Counted from the stretch's first letter, positions 49,859-61,900 are shown. The stretch is 64,000 nt of DNA from Litoditis marina (GCA_964036275.1 OZ038434.1:40137279-40201278), one strand, 5' to 3'. The notes: generated by a model not told the origin, from the sequence alone. Numbers and translations are program-made.

Positions 49859-52800
49859 CCTCTTTTTGCTCCCTCTTGCTCTTTTTTCTCTTTTTTCTCT
49901 CTCTTTTTTGCTCTGTCTATCTCTCCTCTCTCTTTCTCTATTGCTCTCGAAATCAGCTGGGAAATTGAAGTTCAGACGCATCCAAACAACCAAAATAACG
50001 CTGATTTAGTCGAAACTACCTACACATACTTTTTGGAAGTTCTATTTCTTCTGCTGCCTAGTGTGTACCTCAACTTTCAAAAGTGTACTTACTGTAGTAG
50101 CTCATTTTTATATGTATCTCACGAAAAGTAGCCCATTTTGTATCCAAAAATTTCGCATGAGCCATTTCTCTCGATTTTGGGAAAAGGGAGCCCCATAATT
50201 GTTCTGGTTATCCGGACAACATTGCTGGAGTGTGGTGTTGACCGTTTTTCTTCTTGCAGGATATCTCGAAGCTGGTTCGTACCACCATGGAAGGTCTGGA
50301 TGATTCGGGCGAGGCTGTCACGCTGGAAAGAAAACAGATACAACTACAGGTGAGATTGAGAGCGCCGCGCATTTGAAATCCACCCTAATTTTTCACGCGT
50401 CGCTCGTTGCGACTGGTAACATTTCATTATTCTCCCTTTGAAAGTTTTCACATTCATACACACGTCTTTTGAGGCTCTAGTCGAAGTTATTGTTTTGTTT
50501 GTTGTTGTTTACCCGCTCTCTTTCAGGCTGCCCGCATGAAGCTGTTCGCCGCTCGTACCGCCCTCGACGTGGAACCCAAGTTGTTGGAGAAGACGAGACG
50601 CAAGCTGCAATCTGCTGAAAAGGTGACTTTTGGGAGGAATTGAAGCAGTTAGGTCCCCCATCGCAATAGAGCGCGCGCTTGAAAAAGAGCCGGTTCTGTG
50701 AATTTCTTCTGACAGTTCGGACTTTTTACTAGAGTGCGTGTAGAGTCATATTAATGGTTGACATCACACCAATCACCACATCACACCAGAAAGGCAGTTG
50801 ATACTCTTGCTGGGTATTGTTGTTGTTATTGTGGTTTTACAGTAATTCATCAATTCAGGCGCAAAACGCCTACTCGCCGGGTTTCAAGACATTAGAACAA
50901 AACAGTAGACAAATAGTTGCTTCTGTTGTGGTTGTTGTTGTTGCTGTTGTTACAGTACTCTCTAAGTTTAGGCGAAAAACGCCTCGTCCCCGGGTGTGTT
51001 TTCTCTCCACGCAACGGCCGTCATGGACCAGAACCGACTGGACAACGATCGCGCCATCGCCGCCGGAAACTTTGTAGATGGTCAGTTCTCACATCAGTAA
51101 TAAAAAAGAAAAGTTAAGATATAATAGAATATTAAGAGTAAAATTCAAGAAGTATATAAAGTTACAATAATGTTAAAGCCCTATGTTGTATATTAAAAAT
51201 GAGGAAAATGTTATATTTAGTTAAAAATAGAAAAACTTTCTTAAACCAAACAGTTTTTTGTATCATTATTGATTAAGGTTAAGGTGTGAATATACTAAAA
51301 AATCAGTAAGGACCCGGTTTTTGGTTGAAATACGCGACAATTAATGGTTTCGCATCTTAAAAATAGGCATTTTTTTATTGAATTTTTTTGACCAGCCGTA
51401 CAGCCTCATTAGAGTATGGGTAAGTTTTATGCTGTCAGTCCAACTAGCGTTCTTTCTGCCAGCTGCTGTGGCTGTTTGTTCTGCACGGGAATTGTGAAGG
51501 GAGAAGGGTTTTCGTCCAAATTTCCCCGACTACCCGCACCTGGACAACTTTACTGACTTATACTTTTTCTTTAAATTATTATTCATTCTATTTCCACCAG
51601 TTTCAGCTCCGGTCAGCGAGGTGGAGATGAAGCAACTGGTCACCAAGAGTATGACGGACAACACGCTCAGTCAACATCTACTCTACACTCCGAAGTTCGT
51701 CTTGGCTTCTATTTGGCTAGGCTTTCGGAATGTAGTTTGGTGTTTCTAGTGGTTATTGGTTGTTATTTGTTGCTTGCTTTTGTGTTTTTGGTCTATTTTA
51801 TAATAGAATAGACTGTTTATTGAACAAAAGATTTCTGCTTAATAGAATTATGTTGTATTCATTGTCCCTTTAATGTCATTGTGTTTTTCAGGTACGATTC
51901 GAAATGGAAGAGTCGCTACACGGACCAGTTCATCGCCATGAGTGAGACGAAGATAAAGAAGCCGGAGAACCGACAGGGCTGGGTACTTCCCCTGAAGAGA
52001 GTCTGCGAGAAGGTAGGTCATGGGGATTCTTTCAGATGAAATCTGTAGGGGAGGAGTGGAACTATAGTTCTACTCCTACCAGACTACTAGTAAGGGAGTT
52101 GTCAGTTACGGGTTTATAAGTCACATTTCCTATGTTGGTTCTCAAAAGACGTTGCGTAACTGTTACCGAGACGGTTAGGAATTTCCGTCAACGATTCTGA
52201 TTTCCAATCACAATACATTTTCGAAAATATTTTCGAACAAGTTGAAGTTTGCATTGAAAAACAGTCATTTGGAAGTTGGAATGGGTGCTGTGGGAGTCTC
52301 AGTAGGAATGCTGTGGACTATACGATGACGTATTTTTACATCCTAGTAAAGTTTTCCGAATAGTCAGATCTAAAAGCAGACTTCGTTATCGTCGAAAACA
52401 AGAAAATTTGTCCATTCTCTATGCAAAATATTCATTTTTCACGGGTTTGAATCTAAAAAGGGAGCATAAATCATTATGTGCGCGTAACAGGGTCACAATA
52501 CCATCTTCATCATCTACATTTCTCTTCATTCATTTCTCAAATCGTAGTGCCATGTGCCACATCCAACAATGTGGAAAGTCACGTGTAACGTGTTAAATCG
52601 CGTATAAATCTATTCTATTCTAAGAATAGAATAGAGTATTCTATATCCTTTGTATCGAATAGTGAAACCTTACTATTTTCTCATTTTGTTTTTTCAGGTC
52701 GGTATTCCTTCGGGCTTCTTCACGACCAACCGCGGTGTGAGTCTGGCCGAGGCTCGTTCTCACGTCTTGTTCCAACGTCTCATTGGACAGGAGGCACCTA

Positions 52801-55800
52801 GCGAATGGCTGTGGACATTGTGCCCCGAGGCGGTCAGGTGAGCATACTACAAAATAGGGGTTGTAGTTTGATATCGGGTTGTTGTAGTTTGATCTCGGTC
52901 TGGTGAGCATACCAATAATAATAATAATCAATATATCAATATTGTGTATGGCAATCTTACGGGGGTTGCATATTTATATTTTCATATTCATATTTATTCC
53001 TTCACGTCGCTTCATTACGAGACGGTGATCATCATACATGTCACAGATTTTTGTAGTAGCAGTTTCTTCTGAGTTGATCTTGGTCCCTCCTTCATTGAAG
53101 ACATCATGGTGGATTATCAAATGCTCTAATGGCTTTGACCCAGTGACATGCGAGAAACGTCTTAAAGGGAGGGGAAAGAGGATTGTTTGCGAACATGTAT
53201 TCCTGTTGGGAATGCGGACTAGCGATTCCCAGCCGCGAGTGCAAATTGAGTAATGTTGTAGACAATGGCTGTGCAGACTGTGCTCCGTATGGTCTGGTGA
53301 GCTTGTAGTCTCGGGTTTGTAGTTTGAACTCGAAATGCATCGGATGTTGAGAATGACAGCTAATAAGCAGTGACTTGAAGCTGTACGTCGTTTCAACATT
53401 TCACGAACGTTCGCGTCAACTCATGCTTAGGCGTACTCTCCGCCGTCTTTCCTGTTTACATTTTTTTGGATCTTTGGTTCAATAGATCTATTCTACTTTG
53501 CAGCAATGCAGACCTGATGTCTTTCATGGTCACCATGTTGGAGCCGCGCGCCATGCAGGCCAGACTGGGGCTATATCTGGAGCGAGTCGGGGCCGATAGG
53601 GACCGAGTCAGGGTGGCCGGAAAGTGTGGGTGGTCTCTTTTTTATTAGTGGGTGAATCTCGTACACATGGGTGGTCCCGTAGCTTTTCTTTGTCTTGAAC
53701 CCTTATAACCAGTACACGTTTTTGGGCTTTACCGTGCCGCGGTAAGGTATTTTAGCTTCTCGAGGATTGCTGAATAGGGTACTGCTCGATACCCAGGAAC
53801 AGCCACAAAAGCGATATAGCATGGAGGTCGGTGCGACGCAGAACGTCACAGATATTATGCACCTCTCTGTCCTGCATGCTGCCTCGCCCAGGATCGGTCT
53901 ACACACTACAAAAGTGGCTGTGATTTGTCTGAGTGTTGTTTCATTGAAATTATGTCTAATTTTCGTGGATTATCTTAACGAGTGTGATTGGTCGTCGTTT
54001 ATAACAATATAAGAGAATGTTATTGCCGTTCTTTCCAGACTACAACAACATCCAGTTGGGAAAGCGAATGTTTGGTCCGTCGAAGAAGGCCAAGTATGAC
54101 AGTTCGATCATTGGTGGAATGGAAAGAAGGTGCCTTTTTACTATTTGTCATTAACATTTGACTAAGTTCACGAATTTCCATCGAAAACTTTTTGTAGAAT
54201 ATATAGTATAATGACACCTTATCGATGCATGATTGACACCGCGAGTGCGTATATCGATTACGTTTCAGATTTGAGATTCTGGACAACCAGGTGAACCACA
54301 TTCCGTTCACCCACGAGCATTCGGACGCGCATCCCGAGAAGTGCCGCAATTCGAGTCAGTTGTCATATTTTGCCTTCCCTTTTTCCAAATTCATCCGATA
54401 CGATCTATGTTGCCTCGTTACGCTGTTTTTGTAGTTTGATTTCGTTCCTTTTCGGTGCGAACCAGTAAATTATCGCGAGGAGCAGGATCGAACCAAGCCC
54501 TCAAGACAGTAGCGTTTACACTTTGTCGCTTTTCTGCCTAAACCATAGACTGTTAATTACAAATACGCGTTTGGTCGAAACTGTATTGCAACAAATATAG
54601 AGGCAATTCGGGCGCCGGAGAGTCAGACAACGAGAGGAAAAAATCAATATCTCTGACAGCCACGCTGTATAAACAGTATTTTACTGTTCTGTAACGACGC
54701 TTACTCTGAGCGGGTGTGTGTCTTACTGAAGCTTCACATTCAGGTGTGTGTCTTACCATTCAGGTGTGCACTGTCGTGACTCTACCCGTGTGGCTCTGAC
54801 GTATCCGGCGGCGGAGTCGCTCAACGACGATTTCATTCACGCGAATTGGATTCGCGGCGGACCACTGTTTGGACAGTTCATTCTCACGCAGGCACCCATG
54901 AACGAGACCATCGGTAGGTGATATTTAATTGTTTGTGTTTATGTTTCAGTTGTTTATGTTTGGGTTGTTTGTGTTTGCGTTGTTTATGTTTGCGTTGTTC
55001 CTGCCTCCAATGCGCATGTAATTTTGTCGAATATGTCATCGATCATTTGTGTACCACCCGGTAATTTTTGTGGTGATCGTCTCGTATTTTCAGGTGATTT
55101 CTGGCGTATGGTCTGGCAGGAGAAGGTGCCCTACATTTTCATGTTGACGAGCCGCAAGGATGAGGATCGCTGCGCCCCCTACTGGCCGAAGTATGGTCCT
55201 ATATACATTGTTTATTTTAGCATATTGTCAGAATTCCCCTTCCATTAACACAAATTCTAACGATTCATAACATTTATACGTTGATTTCTATTAAATCGTT
55301 GATCGGAAGTTCGGAAGCTCGGAGTTGCTTGCGGTAGTCCCGCGAAACACCCGCGGAGCTTCTGAACCAGCTACTAGTACAGGTCCGCGGAGAGACCGCA
55401 ACGATAATTTGGAAAGAACTACATACTACAAAGACAATTTGCTGTTTCATTCAGTTTTCGGTAATCAATATTCTCCTATATTTAGACGTCTGGAGTCTGC
55501 TTCCATCTCGGTTCACGGTCTGCGTATCGAGAACATGGGTGTGAACTTGACGTGCGACCCCCTTTTCCGCGTCACGTCCATCAGAATTATCGGGCCCGGC
55601 AGAGAGGAGGTACTAGTCCATTGTACACTATACTATATGTCCCATTCATCTGTGTAATAAACCTCAATGATCACCGTTTCGTGATGGATGAACATGAATG
55701 AATAAGTATGTAAAGTTTATGTAAATATTTGATCCTTTCTCTTTCTCTATTTCCCGTTTTGCAGCACCGCCTAGAGCACTGGCAGGGCGACATGAACAAC

Positions 55801-56901
55801 TCGAGCAACCTGCTGGCACCACTAAATGTCCTACGAGTGGCTCGGAATTGCAGCCGGCCCGTGGTTGTACACGACTGTCTAGGTATGTGGAAGTAGTTGT
55901 AGTTTGATCTCACTGATCACTGAAGATTGTCGTAATTTGATCTCGGTACATGCCATAGTTTACGAGCTCGGACCAAAGAGTAACGCGATCAAACTACAAA
56001 AGCAGCGGGATGGGCTATTGTAGTCCTGATTCACAGACTTGTTTTGGAAAAAAGCGAACCCTACCATGACTCACTATTGTAGAACATGGAAGTTGGTTTT
56101 TCAGACCAGTTTGCCACACTATGCGAAGAATTGGCTAATTGGTTCGAATGACTTTTGAGTTTTCTCGAATAGCGCCCAATAATATTTGTTTAGGTATCTC
56201 TCGTGCCGCTTGCCTTATTGCAACCGAGGTGGCCATCTGCAACATCATCAAAGGACCCACGTACAAGGTACTGTACTTACTGTACTTTCCTCTCTCTTTC
56301 TCTGTTCTCTCCTTCTCTTCTCCATCACTATTCTCTCTCCCTCGCTTTCCCTCTCTTCTCCATCTCTATTCTCTCTCCCCCTCTCTCCCTCTCTTCTCCA
56401 TCTCTCACTCCCTCTCTTCTCCATCTCTCTTTCTCTCTCTCTTCACCCTCACTAACCCTCTCTCCATTACAGCACCTGATCCAGAAGTCGGTGCAGTTTG
56501 TGCGTGCGCACCGCCCGTTCGCCGTCGAGACTCCCATGCAGTTCGTGTTCATCCACCGCTGTGTCCAGGCATTCTTTGCGGAAATTGGAGGAAACGTTCG
56601 TGGAATAGAAGCAGACTATAGGAAGTAGGGAGGGAGAGAGGGGGGGGGGGGAGAGTGAGAGGGAGGGAAGAGAAAGGGAGAGGGAGGAAGAAGAGAGGGG
56701 GAGGGAGGAAGAAGAGAGAGAGAGAGGAAGTGGAGGGAGGGAGAGAGCAAGTGGAGAGAGAGAGGGAGTGGAGGAAACGTCCCAGAGAGGGGGAGGAAGA
56801 GGAAGAGAGAGGGGAGGGACAGATAGATAGAGAGAGAAGAGAGAGAGATAGAGAAGGGGGATGAGGGAAAGGGAGATACATAGGAGGGATTCGAATGAAA
56901 G

Positions 56902-56946
<45 letters not shown>

Positions 56947-58174
56947 TGAGTAAGAGAGAAATAGAGCTCATGCTCACTGTTCTCGGCCCGATAAGGAACT
57001 GCTTTAAGCATGATTACGCTACAATGATTCTCTTATTCTTCCAGATGGCTGTCGGAAAGAGCTCATCGAATGTTCATTGATGACCTGAACGCACCGGTAT
57101 GTCTTCTTGTATTTCTATTCAGAATAATGTTGTTCGACCAGCTTCATATATTGACTTTTCGACACAGCACAAATCCCGGGTGATGTGCACAAAGATCAAA
57201 CTACAAACACGGCAGAACGCAGCTACGCGCAACTTGCTCCTTTTCGGAACAGGGTACTGGTGTTTGATTTCGATGCATCGGTCTTAATTTGAGATATTCT
57301 CTTTTCCTATTTCAATGTATTTATTATTTTCATTTAAAAAAAAGTAACTGGAATCCATTCAGGTGCCCGGTTTCCGTCTGCTGTCGCCCCGTGTCGATCC
57401 CGATCTGCTGCGTCAGGTGCGAAAGGCGAAGCGACCAAACTACAGAAGGTACTGAATTCAACTAGTACAATATAATTGTCTTAAAGCAGGACGATTATGT
57501 ATTCCAATCCCAACACTTCAGTCCTTTGAACTGCAATACATTGTTCAATTGCAGTTTGAAGGACCGATGACACGGGATTGATCCACATAATCGTCCTGCT
57601 TCAAAATTAATTTGAACAAGGTGAATTTTTACAATATATAGAACTTTACGGGCGTCAAGCCTAGTGAATTTATTTGCTACAGAGTCCACGCTGCAATTAG
57701 TATGGTCTGATGTAGTTAGTTGTTTGAAACAGTGGGCTAAGGGGATAGTAGACCCGAAAAGTCGACTTTTGGGGTTGGAATCAACGATCAAACTATAGAA
57801 GGTATGTAATTTGTAGTTTAGATCAATAGTCTGACTCTAAAGGAAGAGACCAAACTATAGAAGGTGTGTTCTGATGTAGTTTGAAACAGTGTTCTAAAAG
57901 AAGAGTAGAGCCTAAGATTTACTGTTGGCGTTGGATCGGAATCTATCTATTCGCTATTAATGTGGGGCTACTACATCTGGTCTTCAAAATGCTACCTTCC
58001 TTTCGCTCCCTAATTTTTCTCTATTTCTCTCTCACTCAACGGATGTGGTACTTGGTGCCATGCTCTTCATTTGACCTACCGTATTCCAGGGAAGCTCCTG
58101 ATTGCGTGGGTGAGTGGCCGCTTCCACTGGAGGAATGTGACATCATCACTGCTCGTCGACGTCTAGATGTATAG
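42620..58174 (+). CDS. egg-4: EGG-4/EGG-5-like PTP-family pseudophosphatase (751 aa)
   Basis: Exons in phase: 42620-42673, 43834-43934, 44371-44508, 49701-49782, 50260-50349, 50527-50622, 50972-51080, 51607-51694, 51892-52012, 52698-52837, 53504-53625, 54039-54129, 54269-54354, 54764-54913, 55094-55190, 55486-55609, 55765-55882, 56194-56267, 56473-56624, 57045-57096, 57363-57448, 58090-58174. The C-terminal half (about 410-690) is a PTP fold: FIHANWIRG, QFILTQAPMNETIGDFW, RCAPYWPK, TPMQFVFIHRCV. The signature loop reads HDCLGISR where active PTPs have HCxxGxxR, so catalytic Cys is Asp, and the WPD loop reads WQG, so the general acid is lost too. The Arg stays. In C. elegans EGG-3/4/5 are such inactive PTPs and restrain the kinase MBK-2 at the oocyte-to-embryo transition. 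Length and the Asp substitution suit EGG-4/5, but the paralogue call is from memory of the family. The ~400-residue N-terminus has no recognised domain. Confidence 0.88.
42700..43387. mobile_element. 688-bp repeat element, copy 1 (inverted relative to copy 2)
   Basis: Begins CATAGGTAGTTGGACTTCCC and ends GGGGTGAACAGAATCCAGTG. It matches 47533-48220 in reverse orientation over the whole length, with only scattered differences. The ends share an imperfect inverted motif around CCCTGACA. It has no ORF of note. Confidence 0.85.
43490..43860 (+). repeat. 114-bp tandem repeat x3 carrying splice acceptor and exon start
   Basis: Acceptors followed by CACC(A/G)GTCGCG lie at 43606, 43720 and 43834, exactly 114 bp apart. 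Each is followed in the intron copies by TTCAACTAAA and an AACTTTT stretch. Only the third opens into the full exon 2 of the pseudophosphatase gene; the first two break after a few codons. Confidence 0.85.
44686..44726 (+). repeat. Echo of pseudophosphatase exon 3 donor end
   Basis: CTCAAGGTCCAGAAGATTGT and the next ~18 bases match 44484-44518 (KVKKIATKK plus donor) at roughly 80 percent. The donor GT is altered to GCTAA, and a TTTCCAG precedes it. Confidence 0.6.
44893..49700. other. Large pseudophosphatase intron; 5' flank of the minus-strand nuclear-protein gene
   Basis: It should contain the promoter of the minus-strand nuclear-protein gene. It holds a repeat with GGGACCTATAACT units (about 45400-45560), a GAGACGCAG fragment (about 45890-45930) and the second 688-bp element. 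A GC-rich minus-strand stretch at 47101-47222 has a GTAAAA donor and could be an extra 5' exon joining the exon at 44788 in phase. Otherwise I see nothing. Confidence 0.5.
47533..48220. mobile_element. 688-bp repeat element, copy 2
   Basis: Equal-length inverted partner of 42700-43387. It starts CACTGGATTCTGTTCACCCC and ends GGGAAGTCCAACTACCTATG. Confidence 0.85.
49798..49855. repeat. (TC)n microsatellite
   Basis: A near-pure TC run starting about 15 bp after the donor of exon 4 of the pseudophosphatase gene. Confidence 0.95.
50833..50890 (+). repeat. Echo of pseudophosphatase exon 7 start
   Basis: TTACAGTAATTCATCAATTC then AGGCGCAAAACGCCT repeats the acceptor region and start of exon 7 (TACAGTACTCTC, TTTAGGCGAAAAACGCC), offset 115 bp. 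The copy has the better acceptor (AATTCAG) but loses the frame after about ten codons. Confidence 0.7.
53262..53305 (+). repeat. Echo of pseudophosphatase exon 10 donor end
   Basis: CAATGGCTGTGCAGACTGTG then CTCCGTATGGTCTGGTGAGC matches 52800-52843. A shorter echo of the donor (CGGTCTGGTGAGCATACCA) lies at 52896-52914. Confidence 0.6.
55895..56000. mobile_element. GTAGTTTGATC palindromic element
   Basis: TTGTAGTTTGATCTC at the left is inverted to GCGATCAAACTACAAA at the right, within the intron that splits the HDC-LG-ISR signature loop. Confidence 0.7.
56630..56945. repeat. GA-rich low-complexity tract
   Basis: Begins right after the GTAGGG donor of exon 19 and runs as GAGGGA/GAGA repeats. 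The mirror-image frames are artefacts. Confidence 0.9.
57481..57604. mobile_element. TTAA-flanked palindromic MITE
   Basis: TTAAAGCAGGACGATTATG to ATAATCGTCCTGCTTCAAAA, in the last intron of the pseudophosphatase gene. Confidence 0.85.
57785..57870 (+). repeat. Two echoes of pseudophosphatase exon 21 donor end
   Basis: ATCAAACTATAGAAGGTATG (ending near 57806) and GACCAAACTATAGAAGGTGT (near 57868) copy CGACCAAACTACAGAAGGTA at 57431-57450. Both keep a GT donor. Confidence 0.6.
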
Positions 58175-58978
58175 AGATCAAAGATCACACTATCAACGGC
58201 ATCAACTATTGATTGTACTTTGTAGTGTAGTTTAGTTTCTGTAATTTGAATCACCGTGTTAACATTCGGTCATCTAGCAGTAGTTCAACATTTCTGTGAA
58301 TATCTATAACCTCGTTTAACTTAATAACTGTATTTCATGTGTTTAAGTGTACTTCTAACTTTGTAAGAGATCGCATATACTACTGCATGCTTGTGTTTAT
58401 TTATTTTTCATTTTTGTTCACCAGTTGTGTTTTTTTTGGTACGACAGGTTTTAGTGACAGTTCAGCTCACGTTTTATGATTCTGTGAATAGGTGATGCGC
58501 ATGATTTACACAATGAAGTTTTTTCTGCGTTTCTTGTATAGTTAATAGCATAATTGCATGTTTCACAACAGAAAACTGGCAAATTTCCGAAAGCCATCAG
58601 ACATTTGGATGTGACATATGTGACAAAACATATCAGACATTTGGATGTGAAGATCAAATTCATACTGTGTACACGAGGTATGAAATGTTCTTGTATGAGC
58701 ATCGCAAAGTTCGAGAATTAACTGTTTATTTTTTGTTTCGTTGTCAAAAGTGCAAATAGAGCGTAAATCGGACCTCTAACAATTTAGTACGTGAACGCAT
58801 AGAAAGAAACGCTAAACATAGTTTCACGTTCGAGGTTTTAGTGAAATCAAAAACAGCGCGAATTATTTGTTTGGTATCCTTTTTGTCATCAAAGTAATTG
58901 AATATCCGTTTTGTTGTCAACAAACAACGAAATTGAAATACTTGTTAAAAATAGAAATATTTTATATTTATAAAGTAT
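58175..58978. other. Convergent intergenic region
   Basis: 3' flanks of the pseudophosphatase (plus) and the F-box-associated gene (minus). A short direct repeat (ATCAGACATTTGGATGTGA) lies near 58590-58650. No gene seen. Confidence 0.6.
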
Positions 58979-61900
58979 CTATTCATCTTCATCTTCGGTA
59001 TAATCTTCTCCCTCATCGTCTTCCTCATCCAGATACATCTTCACCTCGTTTTCTGTCCATTTCACATTCAAAATAGCACCGTCGGACCGTTTGAAGCGTC
59101 GAGGCTGGACCAAGTCTAAAAGTAACCGAATGGTCCACGCTGAGCAAATTATACAAGCATAAGTTTTTTCATTACCACTGAGACTTCTTCAATACGATTT
59201 CAAAACATTGAGCCTGTTTACACAGGTAAATGTTATCGAAATGGATAAATATTTTCGTCTGATTCCCTATTAAAAAAACTTTGAGATTTGCACTGAGAAC
59301 AGTCATGTTTAACTCTGTAGGATTCTCAATAGATATGATGCGAACTATAACCGGATTTCTTGGTGAGCTAATCTTTTTCGATATCCATTTTTCAGATTAC
59401 TGCGTACGTACCCGGGAAGTAATCCAGATCAAAGCCCGGTTATCGTTCAAACTTACGCTGAGAACCAAGTTTAGGGTTACGAGATTACCATTGGGTCACC
59501 TATTCAGGTAATCTAAAAAAGGTTAGATAAAGAGCTCACCTTGAGGCTGGGCTCCCTCCTCTGAAACACAGACAAAACCATCGAATACCGTATTCCAGTC
59601 CACGTTCTCCTCTTTGAGACCAATGGTGATGTTGGCTATTTTACGCTTCAGCGCGAGCCATTCCTGAAATTGGGAATTCTCCAAAGTTATCACGTTTCAA
59701 ATATTAATTTCTCCCTACTAACAAAGAAAAATTCCTCAAAGGGAGCATGGAATTATTTATTCAAGATTCAACAAAAGTTATCACTTCTGATCGTAGAACC
59801 ACGTGAAGTATAAGAAAAAGGATAGTATACCAACACATACTACTAAGATGTGATCATCTTACAAAAAGTGGTCCATTTTTCATTATAGTTTCGTGAACAT
59901 TCATCATTTTCCATCAAAAATATGCCAATTCTTCCCGATGTTGGCTAAAAGGAAGGTCGTTACTTGAATTATTCCTACCATGCAGACCACTTTATAGTCC
60001 TCGCCAACGGAAAGGCCTGAGGGTACTGTATATCTCACTTTACGCTGTGTACGCAAACAAGTCTTCGTTGTGAAAGCTTGTCGATCATCTACTCTAATAG
60101 CGCAGTGGCTAGCACCCTACTTCCAATCTTTTGCTCGCAGGCTCGATTCCGGCAAGACACAGAAATTTATAAAGTTGGCACCCACTATACTGAGTATGTA
60201 TACCAACCTGGAGGATGGTTCTAATCCCGGCCGTAGTCAACTGGGTGGCACCAATTATTTCGATGCTGTCAGCCGAAAGTGACGTGACTTCCTTGTCGAA
60301 CAGCTGGTATTCGGCTGTTGTTTTGTCGTCACAGACCAGCGTCAACGACCACATCTGGAGATAAGTAGCAAATGAACAACGCTCAAAAACGAATTCAGTA
60401 ATAACACAAACACTACGTTAAACATAGACGCGTTCTTGTCAACGCAAGCTTATGCAGCGCTGTATGCTGTATCTCGCTGTTTTGTAGTTTGATTCTTGGT
60501 TCAGTTACTTTTCGGTCGGAATCCGTGGTTTACGATCAAACTACAACGACAATTTGATCAGCCCCTTTGGCCAGGGCACTGTGTATTTGGCGAATTGCAG
60601 CACAAACGGTAATCGCAATCATGTTTTGTATACCTTCACCACTGCTACCGACTTACACTTGTTCGCGACAAAAAAATTATGAACCTTTCCTGAGTGTGTC
60701 ATATGTTTGCTACAATACCATAAATATTCCCTTACTCAAGAGCGAAAACAGACTAAGTTTTGTATAACAGTCACGCCTTATCGCAGTTTATATGAAAGCA
60801 GTCTGAAGAGTTCATCTATTCAAAGCTATATACTGTTAGTCACTTGCACAGTCACGTGAAACATGTTAAACACAGGACACAGTAGAACTCAGAAACGCGC
60901 CATAACAAAGTGCACGATTCCTCATTATAATTTTAGAATAAGTTTTGTATAACAGTCACGCCTTATCGCAGTTTATATGAAAGCAGTCTGAAGAGTTCAT
61001 CTATTCAAAGCTATATACTGTCAGTCACTTGCACAGTCACGTGAAACATGTTAAACACAGGACACAGCAGAACTCAGAAACGCGCCATAACAAAGTGCAC
61101 GATTCCTCATTATAATTTTAGAATGCTAACATCACGTGACTATTCAATTTACTTCTAGTATACAATGTTGAATCTGAAAAACTCTTCCAATCGGTAAATC
61201 CTCAATGTATCAACTAGAAGTTTAGAAAAATACACCAATTTCTTTCCTGGACGTACTAAAAATAACTAGTCAATGAAACTCACTCTAACTTACATTTTGT
61301 ACAACATTGGACGCAAATACGGATTTGTCCACCAAGGCTCCGTCAGCCACTTTTAGGTCCATCGTTTGAGCTTCTGCAATATGGATGAACATGAAATCAT
61401 ACACCAACCAGTATGGTTCGATTATTCGAAAAAAAGGAGTCTGTTTCAACTTCAAACACGTGATACGTGAAAATCACTGATTTTGCAACCAAAATATACA
61501 AATTTTGTCATTTTGAACAAAAGAGGAGCCCGTTTTCCGATTTATTTTGGCTATTCGGACAACTTAACTGGCGTAAAGGTGAAATAGAAACACGGCAAAA
61601 AAAACTGAACACATACTAGAGTTATGCGAATGGCCGAGAATGAAAACCAGAAAACTCCCACTCTTTTGGCCAATATCGGGAACTTCAACCGAAAAAAACT
61701 AGTGTGTGATAGTGTGATTGAACATACTCGAGGACTCGATCAACTTTACTCGAGTTTTACTCGTGTGTGATCTATGAACATCGTTATTATCCTCTGTTAA
61801 TATTATATTCAAAAGAACTTTACAATATTATTATTAACATACTCGAGGACTCGACCAACTCGATGAAGGGGGTGGTAAAGGGGCAATCGCAGACCAACTG

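Noticed and set aside
56139..56628. Long plus-strand frames across the CT tract between exons 18 and 19
   Set aside because: They read through the GTACTG donor and CT-rich intron. The true exons are 56194-56267 and 56473-56624.
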